Notes: generated from the sequence alone by a model not told the origin. A stretch of DNA of 28,293 bases from Acidobacteriota bacterium (GCA_022614735.1 JAKEHZ010000173.1:1-28293); one strand, 5' to 3'; shown: positions 1 through 9,453, numbered from the stretch's first letter. Numbers and translations are program-made.

Positions 1-25
1 GAGGGGAGAGTTTTTTCATTTTCCA

Positions 26-66
26 AATCCGCAATCCGCAATCCGCAATCCGCAATCCGCAATCCG
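26..66. repeat. Tandem heptamer array (AATCCGC), about 5.9 units
   Basis: Almost six head-to-tail copies of AATCCGC stand just upstream of murD. A C-rich stretch (CCCACTCCCCCACTCTCCC, 71-89) lies between the array and the start codon. The purine-rich bases 1-10 (GAGGGGAGAG) roughly complement that C-rich stretch, so this may be one arm of an element that begins before the window. The same word recurs at 2772-2820, 7848-7939, 9454-9525 and 23944-24153. Confidence 0.9.
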
Positions 67-99
67 ATCACCCACTCCCCCACTCTCCCGCTCTATAAA

Positions 100-1455
100 A
101 TGGATGTTAAAGGTCAAAACATTCTGGTTGTCGGTCTGGCGCGTAGTGGTGCGGCGGCGGCGGAATTTTTGGCCCTGCGTGGCGCTCAGGTGACCGTCAA
201 CGACGCTAAGCCGGAAGGCGAATTGAAGGACGCGCCGGCTCTGCGCGAAAAGGGTATCAAGATCATCGCCGGATCACATCCGGCTGAGCTCTTTGAAAAT
301 TCGGATTTGATTGTGGTGAGCCCTGGAGTCCCGCTCGCGCTCGATCCATTCCAGAAAGCTCGTGCGGCCGGAGTGTCGATCATCAGTGAAGTCGAATTGG
401 CTGCGCGATTCCTGCGCGGTCGGCTCATCGGGGTTACCGGGTCAAACGGCAAGACAACCACGACTACTTTGATTGGGGAACTACTCAGAAATGCCGGATT
501 TGCGGCACAGGTCGGTGGCAATATCGGGACACCCCTCATCTCGCTTGTCACGACCTCGTGCAATGATGGTCTCACCGTGGTTGAGCTGAGCAGCTTTCAA
601 CTGGAAGCAGTCGATCGATTGCATCTGTTCGCCTCGGTGCTGCTCAATATCACTCCCGATCACCTTGATCGTTACGCTACATTGGAGGAATACGCGGCGG
701 CCAAGGCCAAGATCTTTCGCAATCAGACACCTAATGATGTGGCCGTGCTGAACGCTGATGACGAACGCGTCTCGATGATGAGCAATATGACGGAAGCGAG
801 CGTCGTCTTTTTCAGCCGAAAGCGCGAGCTTGACCAAGGCGTCTTTCTGCGCGGACAAGAAATTGTAAACCGCATCGATGGACGAGAGCAGGTGATGGTC
901 ACTCGCAACGAAATTTCGTTGCGAGGTGACCACAACCTGGAAAATGTCATGTCGGCTCTGGCAGTTGGACTGGCTTGCGGCGCATCCCCTGATTCAATGC
1001 GCGAGACGGTCCGTGCCTTCAGAGGCGTCGAGCATCGCCTGGAGTTCGTCGCTGAGATAAACGGCGTGAAATTTTACAACGACTCGAAGGCGACCAACGT
1101 TGATGCGGCTATCAAATCGCTCGAGGCATTTACTGGTGGACTCATTGCGATCTTCGGCGGTAAAGACAAGGGCAGTGACTATTCACTGCTCGCTCCGTTG
1201 GTTCGGGAACGCTGCGAGCACGTGATACTGATCGGCGCCGCTACGGAGAAGATCGCGGCAGCGCTCGAGAATACGAGACCGATTCACCGCGCTGCGACGC
1301 TGCGCGAAGCAGTCGAGACAGGTTTCAAGCTGAGCAAGCCGGGAGGCATCGTGCTGCTCGCTCCGGCCTGTGCGAGCTTCGATATGTTCGATAATTACGA
1401 GCATCGCGGGCGAGTATTCAAAGAGGTGGTGAGGAATTTGAGATCTGAGATTTAA
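100..1455 (+). CDS. murD: UDP-N-acetylmuramoylalanine--D-glutamate ligase MurD
   Basis: This cytoplasmic ligase adds D-glutamate to UDP-MurNAc-L-Ala, using ATP, in peptidoglycan precursor synthesis. The 451-residue product has the normal family length. A glycine-rich N-terminal nucleotide fold (VVGLARSG, residues 9-16) is followed by the Mur-ligase P-loop TGSNGKTTT (about 113-121), the central-domain motif TPDHLDRY, and the C-terminal YNDSKATN and FGGKDKGSD motifs. It is the first complete gene of the dcw cluster here and is followed by ftsW. No Shine-Dalgarno sequence is visible: the ATG follows CTCCCGCTCTATAAA. The ATG is chosen because the conserved N-terminal fold begins at once. The identification is firm. 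Confidence 0.97.
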   Translation: MDVKGQNILVVGLARSGAAAAEFLALRGAQVTVNDAKPEGELKDAPALREKGIKIIAGSHPAELFENSDLIVVSPGVPLALDPFQKARAAGVSIISEVELAARFLRGRLIGVTGSNGKTTTTTLIGELLRNAGFAAQVGGNIGTPLISLVTTSCNDGLTVVELSSFQLEAVDRLHLFASVLLNITPDHLDRYATLEEYAAAKAKIFRNQTPNDVAVLNADDERVSMMSNMTEASVVFFSRKRELDQGVFLRGQEIVNRIDGREQVMVTRNEISLRGDHNLENVMSALAVGLACGASPDSMRETVRAFRGVEHRLEFVAEINGVKFYNDSKATNVDAAIKSLEAFTGGLIAIFGGKDKGSDYSLLAPLVRERCEHVILIGAATEKIAAALENTRPIHRAATLREAVETGFKLSKPGGIVLLAPACASFDMFDNYEHRGRVFKEVVRNLRSEI

Positions 1456-1463
1456 AAAGGATT

Positions 1464-1534
1464 GAGAATACGAAACAAACGAAAAGTTGAGTATTTTTCG
1501 TTTGTTTCGTCTGTTTCGTTTGTTTCGTATTCTC
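1464..1534. repeat. Inverted repeat of nonamer units between murD and ftsW
   Basis: The left arm (1464-1484, GAGAATAC then CGAAACAAA units) is matched by a right arm ending at 1534. The right arm carries four 9-bp units of the CGAAACAAA type (read on the minus strand) where the left carries fewer. About 21 bp pair perfectly at the base. It lies between two co-directional essential genes, so it is unlikely to be a complete terminator. It could act as an RNA processing site, an attenuator or a neutral element. Confidence 0.88.
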
Positions 1535-1559
1535 TCTTCCGAAGATTCGAGATCGGGTA

Positions 1560-2675
1560 ATGGTTCAGAGGAAGCGTAAAAATCTGTTAAAGACCGTGGA
1601 AGAGTTGCGCTGGGATTTATGGCTCGCTGTGACGACGATTGGTCTTGTGATCTTCGGCGTTGTCATGGTCTACAGTGCGTCGGCGGCGACCAGAAGCCCG
1701 CACAAATTTTTATTGGCTCAGATCGCATGGGCAACGCTCGGGTTGATTGTGATGGCTCTTCTGCGGCGTATTGATTATCACCATTATGCGCAGCCCGGTT
1801 TCATTTATGGCTTTCTGATTATTTGCGTCATCCTGCTCTTGATCGTTTTTTTGTTTCCCGCAGTCAACGGAGCGCATCGCTGGTTGACTTTCAAAGGGCT
1901 ATCGGCACAGCCATCTGAGCTGGCGAAGATCGCACTTGTGATCTTTCTCGCGTGGTTTTTGTCGGAGCGCGGGCGCGATGGAGAGTTGGATGATTTCTGG
2001 GCAACAGTCGCACCGGCAACAGTTGTGATGGGGATACTCGGGCTATTGATTCTCAAGGAACCAGACCTGGGGACGACGCTGATGCTTGGCGGTATCTTCA
2101 TCATCATGATGTTCGCGGCCGGTGTCCCGCTCAGGCACTTGCTCAAACTTTCACCATTCTTGCTGTTGGCGGTCATCTGGCTGGTCGTGAGAGTGGCGTG
2201 GCGTTGGGATCGAGTCAAATCCTTTCTCGATCCGGAAAGCGATCCACTGGGGAAAGGCTATCAAGTCTTGCAATCGCTAATTGCCGTGGGCTCTGGTGGA
2301 TTACACGGGCTCGGTTTCGGACAGAGTAAACAGAAGTTTTCGTTTTTAATCGCGCCACAATCGGATTTCATCTTCGCGGTAATTGCTGAAGAAGTCGGTC
2401 TCGTCGGTGCGGCAACGCTCGTGCTGGCCTATGGTTTATTGCTATGGCGCGGTCTGAGGGCTGGTCGACGCGCACCGGACCGCCTGGGGGAATTGATTGC
2501 GATCGGTTTGACGACGGGGTTGGTCGGACAAGCGTTCTTTAACATCAGCGTGGCTTTGAACCTTCTGCCAGCAAAAGGAATCACATTGCCATTTGTCAGC
2601 GCAGGCGGTTCTTCGCTGCTCGTTGCACTCGCAGCCGCCGGCATCTTGTTGAACATCTCTGAGCAGGGGAAGTGA
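1560..2675 (+). CDS. ftsW: SEDS-family septal peptidoglycan glycosyltransferase FtsW
   Basis: This integral membrane protein of the divisome is a SEDS glycosyltransferase that polymerises lipid II together with a class B PBP. The 371-residue product has about ten hydrophobic segments. It carries family motifs NGAHRWL (about 103-109), QPSELAK (about 117-123), KEPDLGT, and GITLPFVSAGGSS near the C-terminus. Its place between murD and murG is the classic dcw position and favours FtsW over RodA. The Shine-Dalgarno sequence is weak (purine-rich GAGATCGGG before the ATG). The stop codon is directly followed by a GCGGAAT heptamer array. Confidence 0.95.
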   Translation: MVQRKRKNLLKTVEELRWDLWLAVTTIGLVIFGVVMVYSASAATRSPHKFLLAQIAWATLGLIVMALLRRIDYHHYAQPGFIYGFLIICVILLLIVFLFPAVNGAHRWLTFKGLSAQPSELAKIALVIFLAWFLSERGRDGELDDFWATVAPATVVMGILGLLILKEPDLGTTLMLGGIFIIMMFAAGVPLRHLLKLSPFLLLAVIWLVVRVAWRWDRVKSFLDPESDPLGKGYQVLQSLIAVGSGGLHGLGFGQSKQKFSFLIAPQSDFIFAVIAEEVGLVGAATLVLAYGLLLWRGLRAGRRAPDRLGELIAIGLTTGLVGQAFFNISVALNLLPAKGITLPFVSAGGSSLLVALAAAGILLNISEQGK

Positions 2676-2677
2676 TT

Positions 2678-2820
2678 GCGGAATGCGGAATGCGGAATGC
2701 GGAATTTCAAGTCGCGGTTCGAATGATTTTAACGGAAGGTGAAGTTGAAAATAGGGACGAAATGAATAGCAAATCCGCAATCCGCAATCCGCAACCCGCG
2801 ATCAGTAATCCGCAATCTGC
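2678..2820. repeat. Paired heptamer arrays (GCGGAAT x4; AATCCGC x3 plus variants) before murG
   Basis: Four GCGGAAT units (2678-2705) start three bases after the ftsW stop. About 66 bases later come three AATCCGC units, then AACCCGC, a degenerate unit, AATCCGC and AATCTGC (2772-2820). The two arrays are imperfectly complementary (GCGGAAT against GCGGATT), so they could fold into a large imperfect hairpin. The right array ends one base before the murG start codon. The reading frame stays open through both arrays, which creates a misleading N-terminal extension of MurG. Confidence 0.85.
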
Positions 2821-2821
2821 A

Positions 2822-3907
2822 ATGACTGTGATCATTGCGGGTGGCGGAACCGGTGGTCACATCTATCCCGGTATCGCCATCGCGCAGGAGTTCAAGAGGC
2901 GTAACGCTGAGACGCAGGTATTGTTTGTCGGCACGGCTCGTGGGATGGAAGCTAAGATTGTTCCTCGTGAAGGCTTCGAGTTGAAGATGATCGAGGTGGG
3001 AGCGCTGAAGCGTGTAAGTCAGATCGAGCGCGTCAAAGCGCTATTGATCTTGCCGAAAAGCTTCCTCGCCGCCCGTTCTTTGATCAAAAAAGTCAAACCT
3101 GATCTCGTTATCGGCGTTGGCGGTTATGCCTCCGGACCGGTGGTGTTGATGGCGGCCTTGATGGGTCTGCCGTCTTTGGTGGCAGAGCAGAATGCGCTGC
3201 CGGGCTTCACTAATCGCATTCTCGCGCGGTTTATCGGAGCGGCTGCGGTCTCGTTTGAAGAAGCGAGAAACTTTTTCGGAGCAAAGGCGGAGATAACGGG
3301 CAATCCGGTGCGCGCGGAGTTTTTCGATGTTCCATTGAGAGAGCCGGGTGAAGTGATCCACGTTTTAATAACCGGCGGCAGTCAAGGCGCGCACGCGATC
3401 AACAATGCGATGATGAGCACGTTGCCGTTGCTCACCGGAGAGAAAGACCGTCTCTCGTTCACACATCAGACCGGCGAAAAAGATTTCGAGGAGGTCCGAG
3501 CGGCTTATGAAAAATCCGGCTTGAAAACCGAGGTCAGGCCTTACCTCGAGGAGATGGTCGCCGAATTCGATCGCGCTGACCTCGTGATTTGCCGTGCGGG
3601 AGCGACAACGATTGCTGAACTTGCTGCCGCGGGAAAGCCGGCCATCATGATTCCATTACCATTTGCGGCCGATGATCATCAGCGTAAGAATGCCGAAGCT
3701 GTTGAGCGAGCCGGAGCCGGAAGAATGATTTTGCAGTCGGAATTGACGCCCGAACGCCTGGCACAGGAGTTATTATGGCTTGCCAACGATCCCCTGCAAT
3801 TGAGCCGAATGGCCGAGGCAAGCAAGAAGTTGGGCCATCCGGATGCGGCGGCTCGTGTGGTTGATTTGGCGATGAGGATCAGTGAGAAGGCAAAAGGCAA
3901 AAGTTAA
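2822..3907 (+). CDS. murG: Undecaprenyl-PP-MurNAc-pentapeptide GlcNAc transferase MurG
   Basis: MurG is a peripheral membrane GT28 enzyme that transfers GlcNAc from UDP-GlcNAc to lipid I to make lipid II. The start at 2822 gives 361 residues, the family's usual length, and places the glycine-rich loop GGGTGGH at residues 7-13. Other family motifs are EQNALPGFTNR, TGNPVR, TGGSQGA and CRAGATTIAE. The open frame extends upstream to 2672, but those 50 residues are encoded by AATCCGC-type repeats and are rejected as a real N-terminus. No Shine-Dalgarno sequence precedes the chosen ATG. The last codons (Lys-Ala-Lys-Gly-Lys-Ser and stop) lie inside the next repeat array. Confidence 0.95.
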   Translation: MTVIIAGGGTGGHIYPGIAIAQEFKRRNAETQVLFVGTARGMEAKIVPREGFELKMIEVGALKRVSQIERVKALLILPKSFLAARSLIKKVKPDLVIGVGGYASGPVVLMAALMGLPSLVAEQNALPGFTNRILARFIGAAAVSFEEARNFFGAKAEITGNPVRAEFFDVPLREPGEVIHVLITGGSQGAHAINNAMMSTLPLLTGEKDRLSFTHQTGEKDFEEVRAAYEKSGLKTEVRPYLEEMVAEFDRADLVICRAGATTIAELAAAGKPAIMIPLPFAADDHQRKNAEAVERAGAGRMILQSELTPERLAQELLWLANDPLQLSRMAEASKKLGHPDAAARVVDLAMRISEKAKGKS

Positions 3908-3977
3908 AAGGCAAAAATAAAGAAGAAAGTTCCGATTTTTGACTTTTGACTTTTGACTTTTGACTTTTGATTTTTGA
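3891..3977. repeat. Heptamer arrays CAAAAGG/CTTTTGA spanning the murG-murC junction
   Basis: Four degenerate CAAAAGG-type heptamers (3891-3918) contain the murG stop codon. They are followed by TTTTTGA, four CTTTTGA units and TTTTTGA (3936-3977), ending four bases before the murC ATG. The left array is a degenerate complement of the right, which gives a weak AT-rich hairpin. The spacing leaves no room for a Shine-Dalgarno sequence upstream of murC. Confidence 0.88.
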
Positions 3978-3981
3978 TTTT

Positions 3982-5370
3982 ATGTTTAAGAAGTACCAGC
4001 ACATCCATTTCGTAGGAATTGGCGGCATCGGAATGAGCGGCATAGCCGAGGTGTTGCTCAATTTGGGCTATCACATCTCGGGTTCGGATGTTCGTCACTC
4101 GCCGATTACCGAACGTTTGGAGAGGCTGGGTGCAAGTGTCTATGAAGGCCACAGAGCGATGAATATAGAAGGCGCACAGGTCGTTGTCACGTCGACTGCG
4201 GTGCGACCGGACAATCCCGAAGTCGTTGAGGCAGTTCATAAACAGGTTCCCGTGATCCCGCGAGCGGAGATGCTCGCGGAGTTGATGCGGTTGAAATACG
4301 GCATTGCCATCGCCGGTTCGCATGGAAAGACGACGACGACTTCGATGGTAGCGACGGTGCTCGATCGCGCTGGCGTTGATCCGACGATTGTCGTCGGCGG
4401 GCGTGTCAATACTCTAGGCAGCAACGCTAAACTGGGGCGGGGCGATTTTATGGTCGTCGAAGCCGATGAGAGTGATAAAAGCTTTCTCAAACTCTCGCCG
4501 ACCATAGCGGTTGTAACTAATATTGACATGGAGCATCTCGATTTTTACAAAGACATAGAAGAGATACGCTCCTGTTTCGTCCAGTTCGTCAACAAAGTGC
4601 CGTTTTACGGCTCGGTGATCATCTGTCTTGACGATCCGAACATTCAGATGATCATTCCGCAGATCGCGCGGCGGGTGATTACCTACGGCATGCGCGCGCA
4701 CGCCGAGATATCAGCCGGGGACGTGCAGGCCGCACGTGAAAATTTCGGCTCAGATTTTGCAGTGCGCCACAAAGGCGAGGAGCTCGGACGCATCAAGCTC
4801 AATGTGCCGGGTGAGCACAATGTTTGCAATGCGCTCGCGGCCGTTGCGGTCGGTCTCGATCTCGAAATTGATTTCAGCGTCATCTCCCATGGGCTGGAAT
4901 CTTTCCGGGGCACAGAGCGGCGATTTCAGATCAAGGGAATGATTGATGTGGATCGCGGAAATATCCTGGTGGTCGACGATTACGGCCATCATCCGACAGA
5001 GATTCGGGCGACTTTGGCAGCAGCAAAAACGAGCGGGCGTCGTCTGGTTGTGCTCTTTCAGCCACACCGTTACACGCGCACGGCGGCCCTGCACGAAGAG
5101 TTTGCACGGTCATTTTACGATGCAGATGTTGTCTTACTCTGCGACATCTATGCAGCGAACGAAGACCCGATTCCGGGAATTACCTCGCAGAAGCTGGCTG
5201 AAGAGATTGAGAAGTTCGGCCATCGCAACGTACGCTATATCGGTGGAGTGGAGCAGGGAAAAGAGGCTTTGCTCGAGATAGCGCATCCGGGCGATCTGGT
5301 GATGACGCTCGGCGCAGGCAGCGTGTGGCGCGCCAGCGATGGCTTTCTGGAAGCGATGACCGATAAATAA
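3982..5370 (+). CDS. murC: UDP-N-acetylmuramate--L-alanine ligase MurC
   Basis: MurC joins L-alanine to UDP-MurNAc with ATP in the cytoplasm, the first amino-acid addition of the peptidoglycan stem. The 462-residue product has the N-terminal Rossmann loop GIGGIGMSG (about 12-20), the P-loop GSHGKTTTT (about 112-120), DDYGHHPTEI in the C-terminal half and the MurC-type FQPHRYTRT motif. The ATG at 3982 is preferred over an in-frame TTG 15 bases upstream, because that codon lies inside the CTTTTGA array and ATG gives the normal N-terminus. There is no recognisable ribosome-binding site. murB and ddl, which often follow murC, are absent. Confidence 0.96.
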   Translation: MFKKYQHIHFVGIGGIGMSGIAEVLLNLGYHISGSDVRHSPITERLERLGASVYEGHRAMNIEGAQVVVTSTAVRPDNPEVVEAVHKQVPVIPRAEMLAELMRLKYGIAIAGSHGKTTTTSMVATVLDRAGVDPTIVVGGRVNTLGSNAKLGRGDFMVVEADESDKSFLKLSPTIAVVTNIDMEHLDFYKDIEEIRSCFVQFVNKVPFYGSVIICLDDPNIQMIIPQIARRVITYGMRAHAEISAGDVQAARENFGSDFAVRHKGEELGRIKLNVPGEHNVCNALAAVAVGLDLEIDFSVISHGLESFRGTERRFQIKGMIDVDRGNILVVDDYGHHPTEIRATLAAAKTSGRRLVVLFQPHRYTRTAALHEEFARSFYDADVVLLCDIYAANEDPIPGITSQKLAEEIEKFGHRNVRYIGGVEQGKEALLEIAHPGDLVMTLGAGSVWRASDGFLEAMTDK

Positions 5371-5415
5371 TTGGGACAGTGCAAAGATCTGGGGTGTGAT
5401 TAAGCAGTAAAAGCA

Positions 5416-6495
5416 ATGGGGACACCACGCAATCGACAACCAAGACAATCGGATCAGACTGATCGGACTGATCAAATGGATCAGTCCAACCAGGAGGCCA
5501 TTGACGCTCAGGGACAGCTGACCGAGGCGAGCGAACTCGCGGAGCGCCATCGTCGCACCAGCAAGCACCGGGCGCCGCTGCAAAGCGGGAGGGTGCCACA
5601 GAGGAAGCCGAGGCAAGAGCAGTCGGCCAGGCCTCAACAGCAACAGCTGCCGTTACGTAAATCCGGTTCGCTGGTCGATCGGCTCTCACCCGATATTTTC
5701 ACGAACCGAATCATACGCACGTTCTGGGCAATCGGCGTTGGGATGATTGTCATTGGGATAGTAATTTTTCTCTATTTCATTTTTGCCGGTTCGCGGTTCT
5801 TCGCGCTTCGGACGATTGAGGTTCAAGGCAACGTCTTGCTAACGCGTGAGGAAGTAGAGTCAATCGTCGGAAGAGTTGCTGAGAAAGGCGTGGTACGAGC
5901 CGATCTCAATAAGATCCGCGAAGAACTGGAAGTCAAAGACATTACTAAAGATGTAATTGTCACACGGTTGCTTCCGGATATGATCAAGGTAGTTATCAAA
6001 GAGCGCGAGCCATATGCACTGGCACGGCGGGCTGATGGTTCAGTTGGGTGCGTTGACCGCGAAGGGAATATCTTCGGAGACCCGTCGCTTTTCAGATCGA
6101 GGCCAGTCATGCCATTGATAAATGGGCTGGCGGAACGCGGGGAGCGCTCAGAAGAGATCAACAGACAGCGCCTCATGACCTATCAGAAATTGCTTTCAGA
6201 GCTCGATGGATCACAGCCACCGCTCTCGTCGCGGATTGATGAAGTCTATTTCGACGATGTGCAGGGCGTGCGTGTGATTCTGGCCGACTCGCGCATCGCG
6301 GTCTTTCTCGGAAAAGAGGATTTCCGTATGCGACTCAATGCTGCGCTCGATGTGCTCGACGCCATCAGGCGCCGGGATGCCGAAGCTCTCAACGTCCTCA
6401 GGATCGGCGATGCTGAGAAGCTGATAAGCGGAGCCAAGATCTCATATCTCAACGCCACGATCCCCAAACGTGTGGTCGTGGGGTTGGAAGAATAA
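5416..6495 (+). CDS. ftsQ: Cell division protein FtsQ with long disordered cytoplasmic N-terminus
   Basis: FtsQ is a bitopic divisome protein that bridges early and late division proteins. In this 359-residue product the first ~95 residues are hydrophilic and rich in Gln, Arg and Asp. One membrane segment lies at about 104-124, followed by a POTRA-like domain (about 130-197, beginning FALRTIEVQGN) and an FtsQ/DivIB C-terminal domain. The position just before ftsA and ftsZ supports the call. The cytoplasmic tail is longer than in many FtsQ proteins. Its residues 13-24 are coded by four 9-bp repeats (5452-5487). No clear Shine-Dalgarno sequence is seen, so the start could be the internal Met at residue 21. 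Confidence 0.9.
   Translation: MGTPRNRQPRQSDQTDRTDQMDQSNQEAIDAQGQLTEASELAERHRRTSKHRAPLQSGRVPQRKPRQEQSARPQQQQLPLRKSGSLVDRLSPDIFTNRIIRTFWAIGVGMIVIGIVIFLYFIFAGSRFFALRTIEVQGNVLLTREEVESIVGRVAEKGVVRADLNKIREELEVKDITKDVIVTRLLPDMIKVVIKEREPYALARRADGSVGCVDREGNIFGDPSLFRSRPVMPLINGLAERGERSEEINRQRLMTYQKLLSELDGSQPPLSSRIDEVYFDDVQGVRVILADSRIAVFLGKEDFRMRLNAALDVLDAIRRRDAEALNVLRIGDAEKLISGAKISYLNATIPKRVVVGLEE
5452..5487 (+). repeat. In-frame 9-bp tandem repeat inside ftsQ
   Basis: There are four nonamers in register: GATCAGACT, GATCGGACT, GATCAAATG and GATCAGTCC. They encode Asp-Gln-Thr, Asp-Arg-Thr, Asp-Gln-Met and Asp-Gln-Ser. The 9-bp period keeps the reading frame. It resembles the nonamer logic of the intergenic elements but with a different word. 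Confidence 0.85.
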
Positions 6496-6497
6496 TA

Positions 6498-6573
6498 GTC
6501 TGGAGTCCGGGATCCGGAGTCCGTTAACAGGCGGGCAACTGTGACCTTCGACTCCGGACTCCGGACTCCAGAC
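6498..6573. repeat. Inverted heptamer repeat (ACTCCGG words) between ftsQ and ftsA
   Basis: The left arm starts three bases after the ftsQ stop (GTCTGGAGTCCGG, then a degenerate copy, to about 6522). The right arm (about 6549-6573) holds CTCCGGA heptamers. The outer 13 bases (6498-6510 with 6561-6573) pair perfectly, and about 24 bases pair with two mismatches. A Shine-Dalgarno sequence (GAGGTGG) for ftsA follows the element. Confidence 0.88.
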
Positions 6574-6598
6574 TCCGGACTTTATCTGAGGTGGATAG

Positions 6599-7847
<1,249 letters not shown>

Positions 7848-7849
<2 letters not shown>

Positions 7850-7939
7850 TGATTGCGGATTGCGGGTTGCGGATTGCGGATTTGAGGAGAAACTTTCCGC
7901 AATCAATCCGCAATCCGCAACCCGCAATCCGCAATCATT
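7848..7939. repeat. Inverted repeat with perfect 34-bp arms of GCGGATT heptamers after ftsA
   Basis: The left arm 7848-7881 is the exact reverse complement of 7906-7939, with a 24-nt loop. Each arm holds about four heptamers, including one GGGTTGC/AACCCGC variant that is present in both arms at the mirror position. The element begins inside the ftsA stop codon and ends five bases before the candidate ftsZ -35 box. Confidence 0.95.
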
Positions 7940-7944
7940 TCATG

Positions 7945-7972
7945 TTGGCATTTCAATATATTGTGGTAAAAT
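7945..7972 (+). promoter_or_regulatory. Candidate sigma70-type promoter upstream of ftsZ
   Basis: TTGGCA (7945-7950) and TAAAAT (7967-7972) are separated by 16 bases, just downstream of the ftsA hairpin. It would give ftsZ its own transcript with a leader of more than 300 nt. The assignment rests only on consensus matching. Confidence 0.4.
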
Positions 7973-8260
7973 CCGTGGATAGCTACAAGATGGTGCGTAG
8001 GTCGAGATCGAAGATGGCAATCCGGGTTTCTAAACAGCTTCAACCGGAGGCGAGAATCTTTCGGTTTGAAGAGAGATTGAAAATCCTCGGCGATCAGAAA
8101 TCTTATCAGGACGCCGAAATCTTTGAATCGAATTTGCTGATCCAAAATCGAAAAAGCCGATGCCCTCAGCCCGATTCTTCCCGTCAATGTTCGACAATTG
8201 CGGAAGCGCCCCAGGTTGAGTCGTATCGGTTGGAGTGTCTAAACCTCAGGATCTAGTTAT
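7973..8260 (+). other. ftsA-ftsZ leader region, no convincing gene
   Basis: The gap between ftsA and ftsZ is 465 bases. After the repeat and the candidate promoter, a + frame is open from 7942 (ATG) to 8256 and would encode about 104 residues starting MLAFQYIVVKS. It resembles no family I recognise, lacks a Shine-Dalgarno sequence and has unremarkable composition. I treat it as probable ftsZ leader sequence, with a small gene as the alternative. Confidence 0.4.
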
Positions 8261-8290
8261 TGGTCGAAGCTTGAGAGAAGCTTTAGACCA
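8261..8290 (+). promoter_or_regulatory. Leader hairpin just upstream of the ftsZ ribosome-binding site
   Basis: TGGTC and AAGCTT on the left pair with AAGCTT and GACCA on the right around a 5-nt loop, with a small 1x2 internal loop. The hairpin ends about 12 bases before the Shine-Dalgarno sequence TAGGAGGC (8302-8309). No U-tract follows, so it is not a terminator. An effect on translation or mRNA stability is possible. Confidence 0.5.
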
Positions 8291-8314
8291 GAGAATTACG
8301 GTAGGAGGCGCAGG

Positions 8315-9451
8315 ATGTCATTAGATGATCGTATGGGACTGAATTTCACTTTCGACGATGAGCCCCCCAGCGCTGGAGCGCGCATCAAGGTGATCGGCAT
8401 TGGCGGCGGCGGCGGTAACGCCGTCAATCATATGATTGAAGCACACATCGAGGGAGTAGAGTTCCTGGTGATAAATACGGACCTTCAGGCTCTCAAAAGG
8501 TCCCACGCACCGGTTAAGCTGCAGATCGGCGCAAAGCTCACCAAGGGGTTGGGTGCAGGCGCAAACCCTGAGATCGGACGTGATGCCGCGCTGGAAGACA
8601 CCGAGAAGATCCTTGAGGCGCTCGAAGGCGCAGATATGGTCTTCGTGACCGTCGGCCTTGGCGGCGGGACCGGGACCGGGGCTGCGCCGATCATCGCCTC
8701 GCTCGCGGCCGAGCTGGATGCGCTAACTGTCGCGGTTGTCACCAGGCCCTTCCAATTTGAAGGCCGCCATCGCAGCCGGCAGGCGGAGTCCGGGATGGAA
8801 GAATTGCGCTCGGTTGTCGACACTTTGATTACCATTCCCAACGAGAGGCTCAAACAAGCCGCAGATCGCAATATGTCGCTCGGCGATGCATTTAAGATGG
8901 CCGATGATGTCTTGCGTCAGGCGGTTCAGGGCATCTCTGATCTGATTACTATCCCCGGCTTTATCAACGTGGATTTTGCTGATGTCCGCGCCATCATGAA
9001 GGGAATGGGGATGGCACTGATGGGCACGGGCCACGCAGTCGGCGAGAACCGCGCAATGGATGCGACACAACGAGCGATATCAAGCCCGCTGCTCGAAGAG
9101 GCGTCGATCAACGGCGCGAAGGGCGTCCTGGTCAACATCACAGGCGGCACAGACCTCACGCTGTTTGAAGTCAATGAAGCAATGGAGGTCATTCACGACG
9201 CGGCAGATCCTGAAGCCAACATTATTTTTGGCAATGTGCCGGACGAACGGATGGCGAACGAGATGAAAATAACCGTCATCGCGACGGGATTCGAGAGACA
9301 CCCGGCCGAAAAATTTCAGACACTCCCGGCTCGCACAGCTACTATCGGTGGTGGGGCCGCCGCGCCGCCGCGCAGCTCGTCTACAACTACCTCCAACCGG
9401 ACTGCCATTGATCTTGATGTGCCCACATTCATTCGCAGAAAAGCGGATTAA
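8315..9451 (+). CDS. ftsZ: Cell division GTPase FtsZ
   Basis: FtsZ is the tubulin-like GTPase that forms the division ring. The 378-residue product has GIGGGGGNAVN in the nucleotide pocket, the tubulin signature GLGGGTGTGAAP (about 114-125), the TRPFQFEG segment, and the T7-loop region with NVDFADVRAIM. A short Ser/Thr/Ala linker leads to the conserved C-terminal peptide DLDVPTFIRRKAD, which in the family binds FtsA and other partners. A strong Shine-Dalgarno sequence (TAGGAGG) supports the ATG at 8315, in contrast to murD, murG and murC. It is the last gene of the dcw cluster here. Confidence 0.98.
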   Translation: MSLDDRMGLNFTFDDEPPSAGARIKVIGIGGGGGNAVNHMIEAHIEGVEFLVINTDLQALKRSHAPVKLQIGAKLTKGLGAGANPEIGRDAALEDTEKILEALEGADMVFVTVGLGGGTGTGAAPIIASLAAELDALTVAVVTRPFQFEGRHRSRQAESGMEELRSVVDTLITIPNERLKQAADRNMSLGDAFKMADDVLRQAVQGISDLITIPGFINVDFADVRAIMKGMGMALMGTGHAVGENRAMDATQRAISSPLLEEASINGAKGVLVNITGGTDLTLFEVNEAMEVIHDAADPEANIIFGNVPDERMANEMKITVIATGFERHPAEKFQTLPARTATIGGGAAAPPRSSSTTTSNRTAIDLDVPTFIRRKAD

Positions 9452-9453
9452 GC

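Noticed and set aside
26..66. CRISPR array
   Set aside because: The heptamers are contiguous with no spacers, the units are far too short and no cas genes are seen.
1464..1534. Rho-independent terminator after murD
   Set aside because: The stem is AT-rich, lacks a T-tract on either strand and lies inside a co-directional essential gene cluster.
2672..2821. N-terminal extension of MurG
   Set aside because: The 50 extra residues are translated repeat heptamers. The conserved glycine loop begins right after the internal Met, and the shorter form has the normal family length.
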